From positions 1 through 34,432 of the forward strand of contig CANHKG010000020.1 of assembly GCA_947460455.1 (NCBI GenBank): 34,432 nt of DNA, in the 5' to 3' direction. The position numbers and the translations under genes are program-made. Position 1 is the stretch's first letter. Each line of letters starts with the position of its first letter. Of the stretch, positions 17,988 through 25,396 are shown piece by piece. Source of the stretch: Rhodospirillales bacterium. GTDB taxonomy: Bacteria; Pseudomonadota; Alphaproteobacteria; Acetobacterales; Acetobacteraceae. Below the pieces are notes generated by a model. The model did no database searches and was not told the DNA's origin. It saw only the letters and a list, made by a program, of their open reading frames with translations.

Positions 17988-18653
17988 TCAGTCTTCGATG
18001 CGCAGCCAGGCCGTGGCGCCCTGCGGCAGCACGGCCGCGGTGGCGGCGGCGATGTCGGCATCGGTCACCTGGCCTTCGAGCTGGGCGAGGCTGGCCCAGG
18101 CGATGCGCCCGCCGCCCCAACCACCCAGCCCGCCGGCCCAGCCATTCAGCCCGGCAATGCCGCTGCCCTGCGGGCGCCGCGCGGTGACGAACATCTGATA
18201 CGGCAGCGCAAGGCTGCCCCAGCCACCGGCGCTGCCATAACCGGCGCCGATGCCCCAGCCGCCCGCATCGGCCGGCCGCCGCGGTTCGAACACCCGCGCC
18301 TCGCGCCCCGTCAGGTCGCGCAGCGCGGCCAGCAGCGCCGGCCGTGTGGCCCGCTCGCGCAGCAGCTCGCGGCGGATGGCGGCACGGAACGCGGCGTCAC
18401 CTTGCGCGCGGCGGCGGGCCAGGCGCGGGCCGAAGAAATCCGCCGCGATCATGTCCAGCATCGCGCCGGATGCCGTGGCGATGCGCGCCTGCGCCCGCAG
18501 CGTTTCCACCATCTCATGCAGCCAGGCCCAGCCTTCCGCCAGCCCGGCCAGCAGCGCATCGGCCGTGGTGCTCGCTTCCGCCAGCCAGCGGGCCGGCAGC
18601 ACCACCTTCAGCCGCTCCAGCATGTCGTCCCTGTCGCCCGTGGTGCCCGCCAT
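17988..18653 (-). CDS. Baseplate/tail protein gpI-like
   Basis: This 221-aa protein lies directly downstream of the gpJ-like gene, where P2- and Mu-like phages encode gpI/gp48, which links baseplate to fibre. Supporting features are an N-terminal helical region (LERLKVVLPARWLAEAST) and LDMIAADFFGPRLARRRAQGD followed by RRELLRERATRPALL, a pattern seen in phage proteins of this position (DUF2313-like/gp48). The C-terminal half is Gly/Trp-rich. The start codon lies two bases past the gpJ stop. Position is the main support. Confidence 0.65.
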   Translation of the reverse strand: MAGTTGDRDDMLERLKVVLPARWLAEASTTADALLAGLAEGWAWLHEMVETLRAQARIATASGAMLDMIAADFFGPRLARRRAQGDAAFRAAIRRELLRERATRPALLAALRDLTGREARVFEPRRPADAGGWGIGAGYGSAGGWGSLALPYQMFVTARRPQGSGIAGLNGWAGGLGGWGGGRIAWASLAQLEGQVTDADIAAATAAVLPQGATAWLRIED

Positions 18654-18654
18654 G

Positions 18655-19761
18655 TCAGCTCACCACCACGCTGCCGGGCCGCACCACGCCATCCGCGCCC
18701 GGCACCAGATCCGCCGTGCCGCCGTTCAGCAGCACCGCCGTCACGTTGGTGATGGCGGGTGAGGCGCCATAGGCCAGCTGCGCCAGGCGCGACCAGCGCA
18801 GCGCCTCGCCAATGCCCAGCCCCGCGATATGCGCCACGATCGCCTGCTGCGCCGCCGCCGCCGCTTCCACCTGCGGCACGCCCTCCGCCGAAACCGACAT
18901 CGTAACGGTTGCCGTGGTCATCACCGGCGGCTGCACCGCGAAGCTGGTGCCCACCGGGCGCACCGCCTCGATCGCGCTCGCCGCCTGGGAGAGCAGGGCC
19001 GGCGCGGGCATGCCGGTGCCGTCATCCACCGTCACGACGAACACGCCGGTGCCAACATCCTCCGCCACATGCCAGCGCAGGCCCTGCCGCAGCGAGGCCA
19101 CGGCATACCCCACCGCCACCGGCGTGGCGCGGCTGAGGCTGGCCAGGTAATCGCGGAAGCGCAGGCGCAAGGCCGCGTCCGCCTCCGCATCCAGCCCGCC
19201 AGCCAGCGGGTTGTCGTTCGAAACCGTATCCACCCCGGGCAGCGCATCGGCGATCAGCGCGATCACGCCGCCGAGAACATTGCCGGCCGCACCTGCCTCT
19301 TCCGCCTGCACGGGCACCAGCACGCTGCCCACGCCCACGCCCAGCACGTAGCCACCCTGCGGCGCGCTCCAGGCGGGATGGCCGGTATCCGCGGTTACCG
19401 CGAAGCCCTGCCCGGCATCGGCGGTGCGCACCAGCGTGCCGGCCGGCACCAGCGCCGGCTCCGTGGTGGCGAAGCGGCCAAACCGCACCTGGCCCACCGC
19501 CGCCACGGCCGGCAGCCGTGCCATGCCGAAATCGGCCATCCAGCTATCCAGGTCCGCGCCCTCGCTGGTGCTCGCGCGCGTCATGCTGGAAACCTGCACG
19601 ATCAGCCATTGCAGCCACAGCGCGATGGAGGCATTCGCCTCCAGCATCGCACGCAGCACGGAGCCCACGGAAAGATCGATCAGCGCGCGCGATGCCGCCT
19701 GCACCGCGGCAGCGGCCTGCGACACGAGCGAGGCGAAATCCCTCAGCTGCAACTGCATCAT
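18655..19761 (-). CDS. Baseplate J-like protein (gpJ)
   Basis: This 368-aa protein is the baseplate wedge protein of contractile tails. Signature regions are the N-terminal ALIDLSVGSVLRAMLEANAS, then GADLDSWMADFGMARLPA, VPAGTLVRTADAGQ, ALPGVDTVSNDNPLAGGLD, and ALRLRFRDYLASLSRAT. These match the core of the Baseplate_J family. The ATG overlaps the gpW stop (ATGA), showing translational coupling. In P2/Mu-like tails it joins the hub-gpW complex to the outer baseplate. Confidence 0.9.
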   Translation of the reverse strand: MMQLQLRDFASLVSQAAAAVQAASRALIDLSVGSVLRAMLEANASIALWLQWLIVQVSSMTRASTSEGADLDSWMADFGMARLPAVAAVGQVRFGRFATTEPALVPAGTLVRTADAGQGFAVTADTGHPAWSAPQGGYVLGVGVGSVLVPVQAEEAGAAGNVLGGVIALIADALPGVDTVSNDNPLAGGLDAEADAALRLRFRDYLASLSRATPVAVGYAVASLRQGLRWHVAEDVGTGVFVVTVDDGTGMPAPALLSQAASAIEAVRPVGTSFAVQPPVMTTATVTMSVSAEGVPQVEAAAAAQQAIVAHIAGLGIGEALRWSRLAQLAYGASPAITNVTAVLLNGGTADLVPGADGVVRPGSVVVS

Positions 19762-20129
19762 TGCTCTCCCACGCGAAAATTCAGGCTCAGCGTCTCGCCG
19801 CTCTCGGCATCGGCGTAGCGGATGGCGACGAACACGCGCCCCTGCTGGTCCGCCCGCACCTCCACCACCGGCTCCGGGCTGCGCGCCACCGCGGGCTCGC
19901 GGAAGATCTGGCTGCGCACCACCGCGCGAATCCGCTCCGGCGCCGCCGGCGATCCGACAAACCGGCCGAGCCCGGCGCCATACTCCGGCTGCCAGATGTA
20001 ATCGCCGGGGTTGGTCAGCAGCCGGCGCAGCACGCGCTGCCGGCCCAGCCCGGCGCCTTCGGCCACCGCCAAATCCCCGGTGGGCCCCGCCTGCAGATCG
20101 GCGCCGAATTCATGCGAAAGATCGGGCAT
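19758..20129 (-). CDS. Baseplate assembly protein gpW/gp25-like
   Basis: This is a 123-aa protein of the GPW_gp25 family. It shows VLRRLLTNPGDYIWQPEYGAGL, the family's signature loop, followed by RIRAVVRSQIFREP and paired beta strands (RVFVAIRYAD, LSLNFRV). It forms part of the inner baseplate wedge that nucleates sheath assembly. ATG 20129 is preceded by a purine-rich stretch. It lies 10 bases after the gpV gene and overlaps gpJ. Confidence 0.85.
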   Translation of the reverse strand: MPDLSHEFGADLQAGPTGDLAVAEGAGLGRQRVLRRLLTNPGDYIWQPEYGAGLGRFVGSPAAPERIRAVVRSQIFREPAVARSPEPVVEVRADQQGRVFVAIRYADAESGETLSLNFRVGEQ

Positions 20130-20139
20130 CCTTCCCCCC

Positions 20140-20643
20140 TCAATCCTGCGGCGTCGGCGGCGCGCCGAGGCTGGCATGCACATGCTGGTTGTAATGGTCG
20201 CGCAACCGATCCAGCGGCCCGTGGCTGTCGAACACCCGGCCGCTCACATGCAGGTCGCCCTGCACGCGCACCGTGCCGTCATTGGCCAATCGCACCGCGG
20301 CACCAGAGGCATGGCGCAGCACCAGCTCCCCCACCGCCGCCGCCGGCGGTGGCCTCGGGTCGCTGAAGCAGCCCCCCACCACCACGCCATGCTCGGCCTC
20401 GCCCTCCTGCGCCAGAACCAGCACCTGGTCCCCCGGCGACGGCAGGCAGAACACGCCCCACCCCGCCCCCACCCACGGCGACACCACCGGCAGCCAGCCG
20501 CTCAACACCCCCTCCGGCTGCAAACGAACCCGCACCGCATGGCGGCCGGGATCCGCACTCGCCACCACGCCAAACCTGGCCTGCCCCTGCGCACGATCCA
20601 TCGCCGCCGCCTGGGCCTTCCAGGCATTCAACAGCCGGTCCAT
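20140..20643 (-). CDS. Baseplate spike protein gpV-like
   Basis: This 167-aa protein matches the gpV/VgrG-spike family. ARFGVVASADPGRHAVRVRL, then VSPWVGAGWGVFCLPSPGDQVLVL and EAEHGVVVGGCF, form the OB-fold. HGPLDRLRDHYNQHVHASLG at the C-terminus is a His-rich iron-type tip, as in phage puncturing spikes. The start at 20643 has GGAGG upstream. It lies below the hub gene, separated from it by a multi-hairpin element. Confidence 0.85.
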   Translation of the reverse strand: MDRLLNAWKAQAAAMDRAQGQARFGVVASADPGRHAVRVRLQPEGVLSGWLPVVSPWVGAGWGVFCLPSPGDQVLVLAQEGEAEHGVVVGGCFSDPRPPPAAAVGELVLRHASGAAVRLANDGTVRVQGDLHVSGRVFDSHGPLDRLRDHYNQHVHASLGAPPTPQD

Positions 20644-20670
20644 CGAACCTCCGTGGTGTGGTGGGGAAGA

Positions 20671-20867
20671 AAGGCCAGGGCTCTGCCCTGGACCCGCCAG
20701 GGACCCAGCGGTCCCTGGACCCTGCATCTGTTGTTCCGCCTTCGGCGGGGAGGGGCCGACCGGGTCTCTCCACCGCCTCGATGGCCCCTCCCCGCCGAAG
20801 GCGGAAAAGGTCCGGGGGTCTGGGGCCTCAGGCCCCAGTGGGGTCCAGGGGCAAAGCCCCTGGCCTT
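20671..20867. repeat. Multi-hairpin intergenic element, copy 2
   Basis: It has the same architecture and orientation as copy 1: complementary ends (AAGGCCAGGGCTCTGCC / GGGGCAAAGCCCCTGGCC), a GGGACC..GGTCCC hairpin, a GGGGCC..GGCCCC hairpin and a central CCGCCTTCGGCGGGGAGG against CCTCCCCGCCGAAGGCGG stem. It fills the gap between the hub (gpD) and spike (gpV) genes. Confidence 0.85.
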
Positions 20868-20874
20868 GCCTTCC

Positions 20875-21930
20875 CTACCGCGCCACGGGGCTTGTGGCCT
20901 GGCTGCCGGTGCTGGCGTTGCGGGCCAGCAGGGTTTGGGTGAAGCCGTGTGTGGGGTGCAGGGTTCGGGTGATTTCGTCGATCCAGTAGTCCTGGTCGAA
21001 GTCTGTTCCCGTGCCATCCAGGCGGATGCGTTGGCGCGGGGTCAGGCTGAGTTCGCCCGGCATTTCGGCGGTGATGCGCCGTTCGTGGCGGGTGAGTTCT
21101 TCCAGCTTGCGTTGGGCGAGTTTCAGCGCTTCGTCGGGCGTGAGGTTGGGTACGACGTAGACGTAGCGCTGCGGCTCACCGCTGGCGCCACCGCGGCGGC
21201 GGCGGGCGCGGCGCAGGAAGGATTGTTGCTGGCGGGAATTCCAGCTTTTCACCACCACCTCGATATCGCGCGCCAGGGTCAGGGCGCGTTCCAGGCGCAG
21301 CGCGGTCACATTGGCAAGGCCCGGCGTGGCTCGCAGCGTGGCGCTGGGCGCGGGGGTGGCGGCGCGCGGGCGGAAGTGCAGCGTGGTGCCAGAGACCCAC
21401 ACATCGAAGCCTTCCAGCCCGGCCAGCGCCACCAGCAGGTCCCATTCCGTGGTGGCGCGGCTGAACTGATCCAGCGTGATGCGGTCGCGCTGCAGCTGCC
21501 AGTAGCGGCCCACCGGGGTGGTGGTGCGCGCGATATCGGTGGAGAGCCCGCGGCGCCCGGCCAACAGCGTGGCGATTTCGCTGGCGGTACGGTTGGAGAA
21601 GCTTTCCTGCGTGCGTGCCTCGATCAGCCGGGCGGTGAGGTCCCGCCCGGTGAGCGTGGCGGTGCGGCGGATCGGGTCCAGCTCCACCTGGTCCGTCTCG
21701 CCTTCGATCAGCGTTTCGCCGGCCCCATCCAGCGCCACGCCGATCTGCACCGCCATGCGGTCGGAGGACAGCCAGTCGTACGGCGTGGAGGTGCCGAGCG
21801 CCGCCACCAGGCTGAAGCGATCGGCGGCGTAGAAGTTGTTGCTGATGATGCGCGCGGTGATGGCGTTGGCCACCACCGCGCCGTTGACGGTGGCAAGCAG
21901 GCGCGGGCGGCGAGTGCTACTGCTCGGCAA
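20875..21930 (-). CDS. Tail hub protein gpD-like (phage late control D)
   Basis: This 351-aa protein corresponds to the gp27-like hub of contractile tails (P2 gpD family). Segments include ARIISNNFYAADRFSLVAAL, VEIGVALDGAG-type strands, TATLTGRDLTARLIEART, NRTASEIATLLAGRRGL, and VVKSWNSRQQQ with YVYVVPNLTPDEALKLA. It forms the central ring to which the spike binds. The start is a TTG at 21930, preceded five bases upstream by AGGAGG and overlapping the gpX gene, so coupling is likely. Confidence 0.85.
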   Translation of the reverse strand: MPSSSTRRPRLLATVNGAVVANAITARIISNNFYAADRFSLVAALGTSTPYDWLSSDRMAVQIGVALDGAGETLIEGETDQVELDPIRRTATLTGRDLTARLIEARTQESFSNRTASEIATLLAGRRGLSTDIARTTTPVGRYWQLQRDRITLDQFSRATTEWDLLVALAGLEGFDVWVSGTTLHFRPRAATPAPSATLRATPGLANVTALRLERALTLARDIEVVVKSWNSRQQQSFLRRARRRRGGASGEPQRYVYVVPNLTPDEALKLAQRKLEELTRHERRITAEMPGELSLTPRQRIRLDGTGTDFDQDYWIDEITRTLHPTHGFTQTLLARNASTGSQATSPVAR

Positions 21931-22102
21931 TGCCGCCTCCTGCCTGTGTGTCCACCGGCGGCAGCTTCAGCTGCACCACGCCGTTCAGCACCGGATCCGA
22001 AAGCCCGTTCAGCCGGGCGATGCGCAGCCATTGCGTGGCATCGCCAAGTTCGCTGGCGGCAACATGGAACAGCGTGCCGCCAGATTGCAGGATGGTTCGC
22101 AT
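21917..22102 (-). CDS. Tail protein X (LysM-like)
   Basis: This 61-aa protein has the compact LysM-like pattern of gpX/gp53 baseplate proteins: GTLFHVAASELGDATQW, IARLNGLSDP and LKLPP. In contractile tails it binds the hub next to the tube end. The 3' end overlaps the TTG start of the hub gene. Its length matches the family. Confidence 0.85.
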   Translation of the reverse strand: MRTILQSGGTLFHVAASELGDATQWLRIARLNGLSDPVLNGVVQLKLPPVDTQAGGGIAEQ

Positions 22103-22113
22103 TTCATGTCCCC

Positions 22114-22836
22114 CTATCCAATGGCGTCGGCGGCGGCGCGGGCCCGGCCGAGCGGGCCGCGGGCGCGGGCGAATTCGGCGAGTGCGCCGGCATCCTGCCG
22201 CGCGGCGCGCAGCCCGGCGGGCGTGCCCGGGTCGGCAGCGCGCAGCCGGGCGCCACGGGCGGCGATGGCACGATCCAACGCCGCCTGTTCCTCGGCCAGC
22301 GCGGCGCGGGCCTGGCGCTGGGCCACGGTGCCCTGGCGCAACGCCCCCGGCGCGGTGGCGAGCCCCACGATGGCGCCCACATTCACCACGGAGGCAAGCT
22401 GCGCGAAATCCGCCCCGCCCAACACGCCAAGGTCAGCCAGCGCGCCGGCCGCCAGGGAGACGCCGTCGCCCAGCAGCCCCTCCGCCTCATCGCGCAGCAC
22501 GGTGCAGGCGATGCGATAGGGGATCCAGTTGTCGCGCTCGTAGCTGGCCTCGAAGCGATGCACTGTTACGCTATAGAACCAGCTCCCCCAGGAGAGCGGC
22601 CAGGTTCGCCCGCCGGCGCGCATCAGGTCCATGGCGCGCGCCCGGGCGGCGGCATCCTCGCCGGAAAACACGCCCTGCCAGGTGATATCGGCATCGTCGC
22701 GGCCCAGCGCATCGATCACGCGCCGCCCGCCAGGCAGCCGGTGCACGGCCAGGCGCTGCCGCCCACCCCAGGCCACGCGCGCCGGCAGCTCGAACGCCTC
22801 CAGCAGCACCGGCCCGATCAGCAGGTACTCGGACAT
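22114..22836 (-). CDS. Tail protein, gpU-like N-terminal part
   Basis: This is a 240-aa protein. The N-terminal ~120 residues resemble phage gpU-like or circularisation-protein N-terminal regions (VHRLPGGRRVIDALGRDD, ITWQGVFSGEDAAARARAM, WPLSWGSWFYSVTVHRFEA). The C-terminal half is Ala-rich and helical. The position before gpX and the hub agrees. The start at 22836 has AGGAG eight bases upstream. This is the first baseplate-module gene after the cargo array. Confidence 0.65.
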   Translation of the reverse strand: MSEYLLIGPVLLEAFELPARVAWGGRQRLAVHRLPGGRRVIDALGRDDADITWQGVFSGEDAAARARAMDLMRAGGRTWPLSWGSWFYSVTVHRFEASYERDNWIPYRIACTVLRDEAEGLLGDGVSLAAGALADLGVLGGADFAQLASVVNVGAIVGLATAPGALRQGTVAQRQARAALAEEQAALDRAIAARGARLRAADPGTPAGLRAARQDAGALAEFARARGPLGRARAAADAIG

Positions 22837-22872
22837 CTCGCACTCCTGTGTCTGTGTGTCGGGTCGGCGGCG

Positions 22873-23262
22873 CTACCGCCGATGGCCCCGCGCGGCGTCA
22901 GCCTCGGGTGGCGCCTGCGTCACCGTGAGGACCAGCCCGGCCAGCGGCGGGCGGGGAAGCGTCACCCCCGTCCAGGCGCTGAGGGACACGTGCAGCGCGC
23001 CCGGTCCGGTCCACGTCACCGTTGCGCTGTCATGGTTCCCACCGGGCCATTCCCCGCTGAGGATACGCAACGACAACGCGGCCGGAAAACGGCGGTGAAG
23101 CGTGGACGCGCGCGGCTCCTGGAGCCGGATCTCCAGCTCCGCACGATCCGACCAGGCCATCACAACCGCGGGCCGCGACGTGCGCCCTGCAAGGCCGAAA
23201 GCCACCGACGCCGCTGGCCACGCTGCGACACCATCAGGACCGGGGAGACAGCGTGGCGTCAT
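22873..23262 (-). pseudogene. Mosaic remnant of two immunity-like genes
   Basis: This open frame of 129 codons is a patchwork. The first ~30 residues match the out-of-use frame downstream of the A1 copy (MTPRCLPGPDGVA). RPAVVMAW plus AELEIRL and the following 25 residues match the 3' half of the B gene (24870-25352). VTWTGPGALHVSL and PPLAGLVLTV match the 3' half of the C genes. It has no membrane segment and no C-x24-C motif. I read it as a deletion scar of a duplicated A-B-C unit rather than a working gene. Confidence 0.6.
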
Positions 23263-23277
23263 GCGCCATCGGTTTGG

Positions 23278-23749
23278 TCACGGACGCCACGCCTCGGTCG
23301 ATACTGTCAGCACCAACCCTGGCACCTCGAACGGCCGCAAGGAAACACCGAGCGCGGCAGGGACGCGAACCGAGAGATGCTGCGGGCCCACCCACGCGAG
23401 GGCCAAAGGCGCACGCGCGAGATCACTCTCCGAAACACGCACAACATCGCGCTTCGTCGCAGCGTCACCAGAGGTGACCTCGATGACGGTGAACACAACC
23501 GTCACGAACCAGCCATCGCCGCAGGCCTCCTGCCGCCAGTTAGCCAGCGCCCGCCCCTCCGGCGCCGCAACGGCTCGCCCCGGTCGAGCAGCTCGCACGG
23601 CGGTGCCGGGCGGTGCCGGGCGGTGCCGGGCGGTGCCGGGCGGTGCCGGGCGGTGCCGGGCGGTGCCACCATTGCCAGGCCGCGATTACGCTCGCAACCG
23701 GCAACGCGAAGGCAACCAAGCAGCAAGAAAGGCAAGCGCCTATCCGCAT
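23278..23749 (-). pseudogene. Immunity-like membrane protein A2, disrupted by tandem repeat
   Basis: This is a near-identical copy of A1 (25506-25928). It starts MRIGACLSCCLVAFALP with the same membrane segment, but the frame is lost: six full copies of a 10-bp unit replace the single one in A1, and one base is missing downstream. Translation from ATG 23749 now ends at 23540 after 69 residues. Beyond that, the rest of the A sequence (ANWRQEACGDGWF onward) is intact in another frame. Relative to A1 the net change is +49 bases. Five units instead of six would give +39 and an open frame, although the first conserved Cys would be lost. Confidence 0.8.
23601..23667. repeat. 10-bp tandem repeat inside A2
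   Basis: Six perfect copies of CGGTGCCGGG (23601-23660) are followed by a partial unit CGGTGCC. The A1 copy has one full unit plus the partial one (25830-25846). Because 10 is not a multiple of 3, each gain or loss shifts the frame. This is the structure expected for slipped-strand phase variation. Confidence 0.9.
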
Positions 23750-23792
23750 TTCGTCTCCTCACTCGGGGGGCGCGTTGCGCCACGTGCCGCCG

Positions 23793-24275
23793 CTACCGCA
23801 GGTGGCGCCGGTTGTCATCGACCGCCGGCGGCGCTTGCTCCACGGTGAGGCCGAGCCCCGCCAGCGGCGGCGCTTGAATCATCGCCCCTGCCCCCGCCGT
23901 GAGGGACACGCGCAGCGCGCCCGCGCCGGTCCAGGTAACCGTCACCCTGTCGTCGTTCCACCCGCTCCACTCCCATACTGCCAAGGTGTAGCGCTGCTCC
24001 GGTGCGGACACCCGCCATCCCTCCAGCCGGGTGATGGGGTCGGTGACATAGGGCCCGTATTCGCACACCTCGTACTCCAGCTGGATTGCCATGGCGCCGC
24101 CCGGCGCAAGTTGCACCGGCCCTTCCTGCTGCAGCCGGCATGGATTGCTGGACACCCAGGGGGGCGCGAACCCCAGCCAGACGCCAAGCGGCACCCACAG
24201 CAGCGCCCAGCCCATCCCGCTGGCCACACGCCGGCGCCAGCCTGGCGGGGCACACCGCGTGGCATCGTGCGTCAT
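23793..24275 (-). CDS. Membrane-anchored immunity-like protein C2
   Basis: This 160-aa protein is a close paralog of C1. After a short basic N-terminus comes one membrane segment (MGWALLWVPLGVWLGF). A presumed periplasmic domain follows with C-x11-P-x-G-x8-E-V-C and then TLAVWEWSG, VTVTWTGAGALRVSL and PPLAGLGLTVEQAP. The function is not known; by family architecture and position it may be an immunity protein for a periplasm-acting toxin. Just upstream, HRAR-stop resembles the last residues of gene B (NQAR-stop) and overlaps the ATG as B overlaps C1. C2 is therefore probably the end of another, mostly deleted, B-C unit. Confidence 0.7.
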   Translation of the reverse strand: MTHDATRCAPPGWRRRVASGMGWALLWVPLGVWLGFAPPWVSSNPCRLQQEGPVQLAPGGAMAIQLEYEVCEYGPYVTDPITRLEGWRVSAPEQRYTLAVWEWSGWNDDRVTVTWTGAGALRVSLTAGAGAMIQAPPLAGLGLTVEQAPPAVDDNRRHLR

Positions 24276-24390
24276 CGGGCTCGGTGGCTTTCGAACATCG
24301 GGTCGGCCTGTCCATCGCGATGGAGACGATCGCCGATGCGCAGTCTCAATGTTTTGCAAAGGGGCAGCAGGTCCACGCAGCGTGCCGCCG

Positions 24391-24873
24391 CTATCGCAGG
24401 GGGCGTTGCTTGGAATCAACCGTCGGCGGCGGTTGCTCCATGGTGAGGCCAAGCCCCGCCAGCGGCGCCGCATCAATCCTCGCCCGCGCCCCCATCGTGA
24501 GGGACAGGTGCAGGGCGCCTGCGCCGGTCCAGGTGACCTTCACCCTGTCGTCGTTCGCCCCGCTCCGCTCCCATACTGCCAAGGTATGGCGCTGCTCCGG
24601 CGAGGACACCCGCCATCCCTTCAGCCGGGTGACGAGCTCGGTGATCAGGAACCCGTACTCGCACACCTCGTGCTCCATCTGGATCGCCACGGAACCATCC
24701 GGCGCAACCTGCACCGGGCCTTCCTGCCGCAGCCAGCAGGGATTGCTGGGGACCCAGGGGCGCGCGAAACCCAGCCAGAACCCAAGCGGCACCCACAGCA
24801 GCGCCCAGCGCGCGCCGCTGGCCGCGCGCTGGCGCCAGCCGGGCGAGGTCGGAGGTGCGGCGCCGCCCATCAT
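24391..24873 (-). CDS. Membrane-anchored immunity-like protein C1
   Basis: This is a 160-aa protein. The N-terminus is basic, followed by a membrane segment (ARWALLWVPLGFWLGFA) and a presumed periplasmic domain. Conserved features are C-x11-P-x-G-x8-E-V-C, GWRVSSPEQRHTLAVWERSG, VKVTWTGAGALHLSL and PLAGLGLTMEQPPP. The start overlaps the stop of gene B (ATGATG across TGA), so B and C1 are co-translated. The overall pattern resembles a broad family of uncharacterised lipoprotein- or membrane-anchored proteins with a C...SPDG...C motif. Its role as immunity protein is inferred. Confidence 0.7.
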   Translation of the reverse strand: MMGGAAPPTSPGWRQRAASGARWALLWVPLGFWLGFARPWVPSNPCWLRQEGPVQVAPDGSVAIQMEHEVCEYGFLITELVTRLKGWRVSSPEQRHTLAVWERSGANDDRVKVTWTGAGALHLSLTMGARARIDAAPLAGLGLTMEQPPPTVDSKQRPLR

Positions 24874-25352
24874 CGGGCTTGGTTGCGTTCTGGCACCAGG
24901 CCAAACGATCCCCCGCTCAGAACGCGCAAGGACAACGAGGCCGGCAATGTCCGATGAAGCCGGGCCGCGCGCGGTTCCATGAGCCGGATCTCCAACTCCG
25001 CCCCCCCCGACCATGCCATCACCACTGCGGGCCGTAGCATATGTGTCTCCCACACCGTCAGCACGGTGGCAGCCACGCCACCTCCCGCATCGGCTGCGGC
25101 CGATACAACATCGACCGCTAAGACCTCCACGCGCGTGCGGACGACCGTGGAGAAGAGGCCTTCCACACACGCTTCCTTCACCGTCTGCGCCGTGAATGCT
25201 CCGTCGGGGGAGGCCAGCGGCAGCGATATCTCCAGAAGCTCACATTCAAGCTGGCGCGGGCGCACGTACCAGAAGAAAAGCGACCACAGCAGCCAGAGCA
25301 CCGCCCCCAGGCAGATGATGGCCCACGCGATGCGGAGGAATTGCCGTATCAT
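24870..25352 (-). CDS. Membrane-anchored immunity-like protein B
   Basis: This is a 160-aa protein. ATG 25352 is chosen because it gives a clean membrane anchor (FLRIAWAIICLGAVLWLLW) at the N-terminus; the frame is open further upstream only because it crosses the duplicated flank of A. The presumed periplasmic domain has C-x11-P-x-G-x8-E-A-C, STVVRTRVEVLAVDVV, VLTVWETHMLRPAVVMAW and AELEIRL. It is a divergent paralog of A and C with the same Cys spacing. It overlaps C1. A matching effector for B alone is not evident, so it may be an orphan immunity gene. Confidence 0.7.
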   Translation of the reverse strand: MIRQFLRIAWAIICLGAVLWLLWSLFFWYVRPRQLECELLEISLPLASPDGAFTAQTVKEACVEGLFSTVVRTRVEVLAVDVVSAAADAGGGVAATVLTVWETHMLRPAVVMAWSGGAELEIRLMEPRAARLHRTLPASLSLRVLSGGSFGLVPERNQAR

Positions 25353-25396
25353 CGAAATGCCATCCGCACTGTCTCGTCCCGCAAACTCGCCCCCCC

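Larger units (their letters stand above)
23169..23786. repeat. Large direct repeat, copy 1 (array duplication)
   Basis: This segment is nearly identical to 25397-25965. It contains the A2 gene copy, its downstream flank, and upstream a stub of effector 2: the last codons and stop (WRNAPPE-stop) are preserved just before A2. The copies differ by a few substitutions, one single-base deletion (at 23572-23573) and five extra 10-bp units. The small divergence points to a recent duplication. Confidence 0.85.

Noticed and set aside
23601-23667. Possible CRISPR-like array
   Set aside because: The units are 10 bp, adjacent and without spacers, so it is a simple tandem repeat.
20011-23877. 1288-codon plus-strand frame opposite baseplate genes
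   Set aside because: It crosses several well-supported baseplate genes and intergenic hairpin elements on the other strand and has no recognisable domain.
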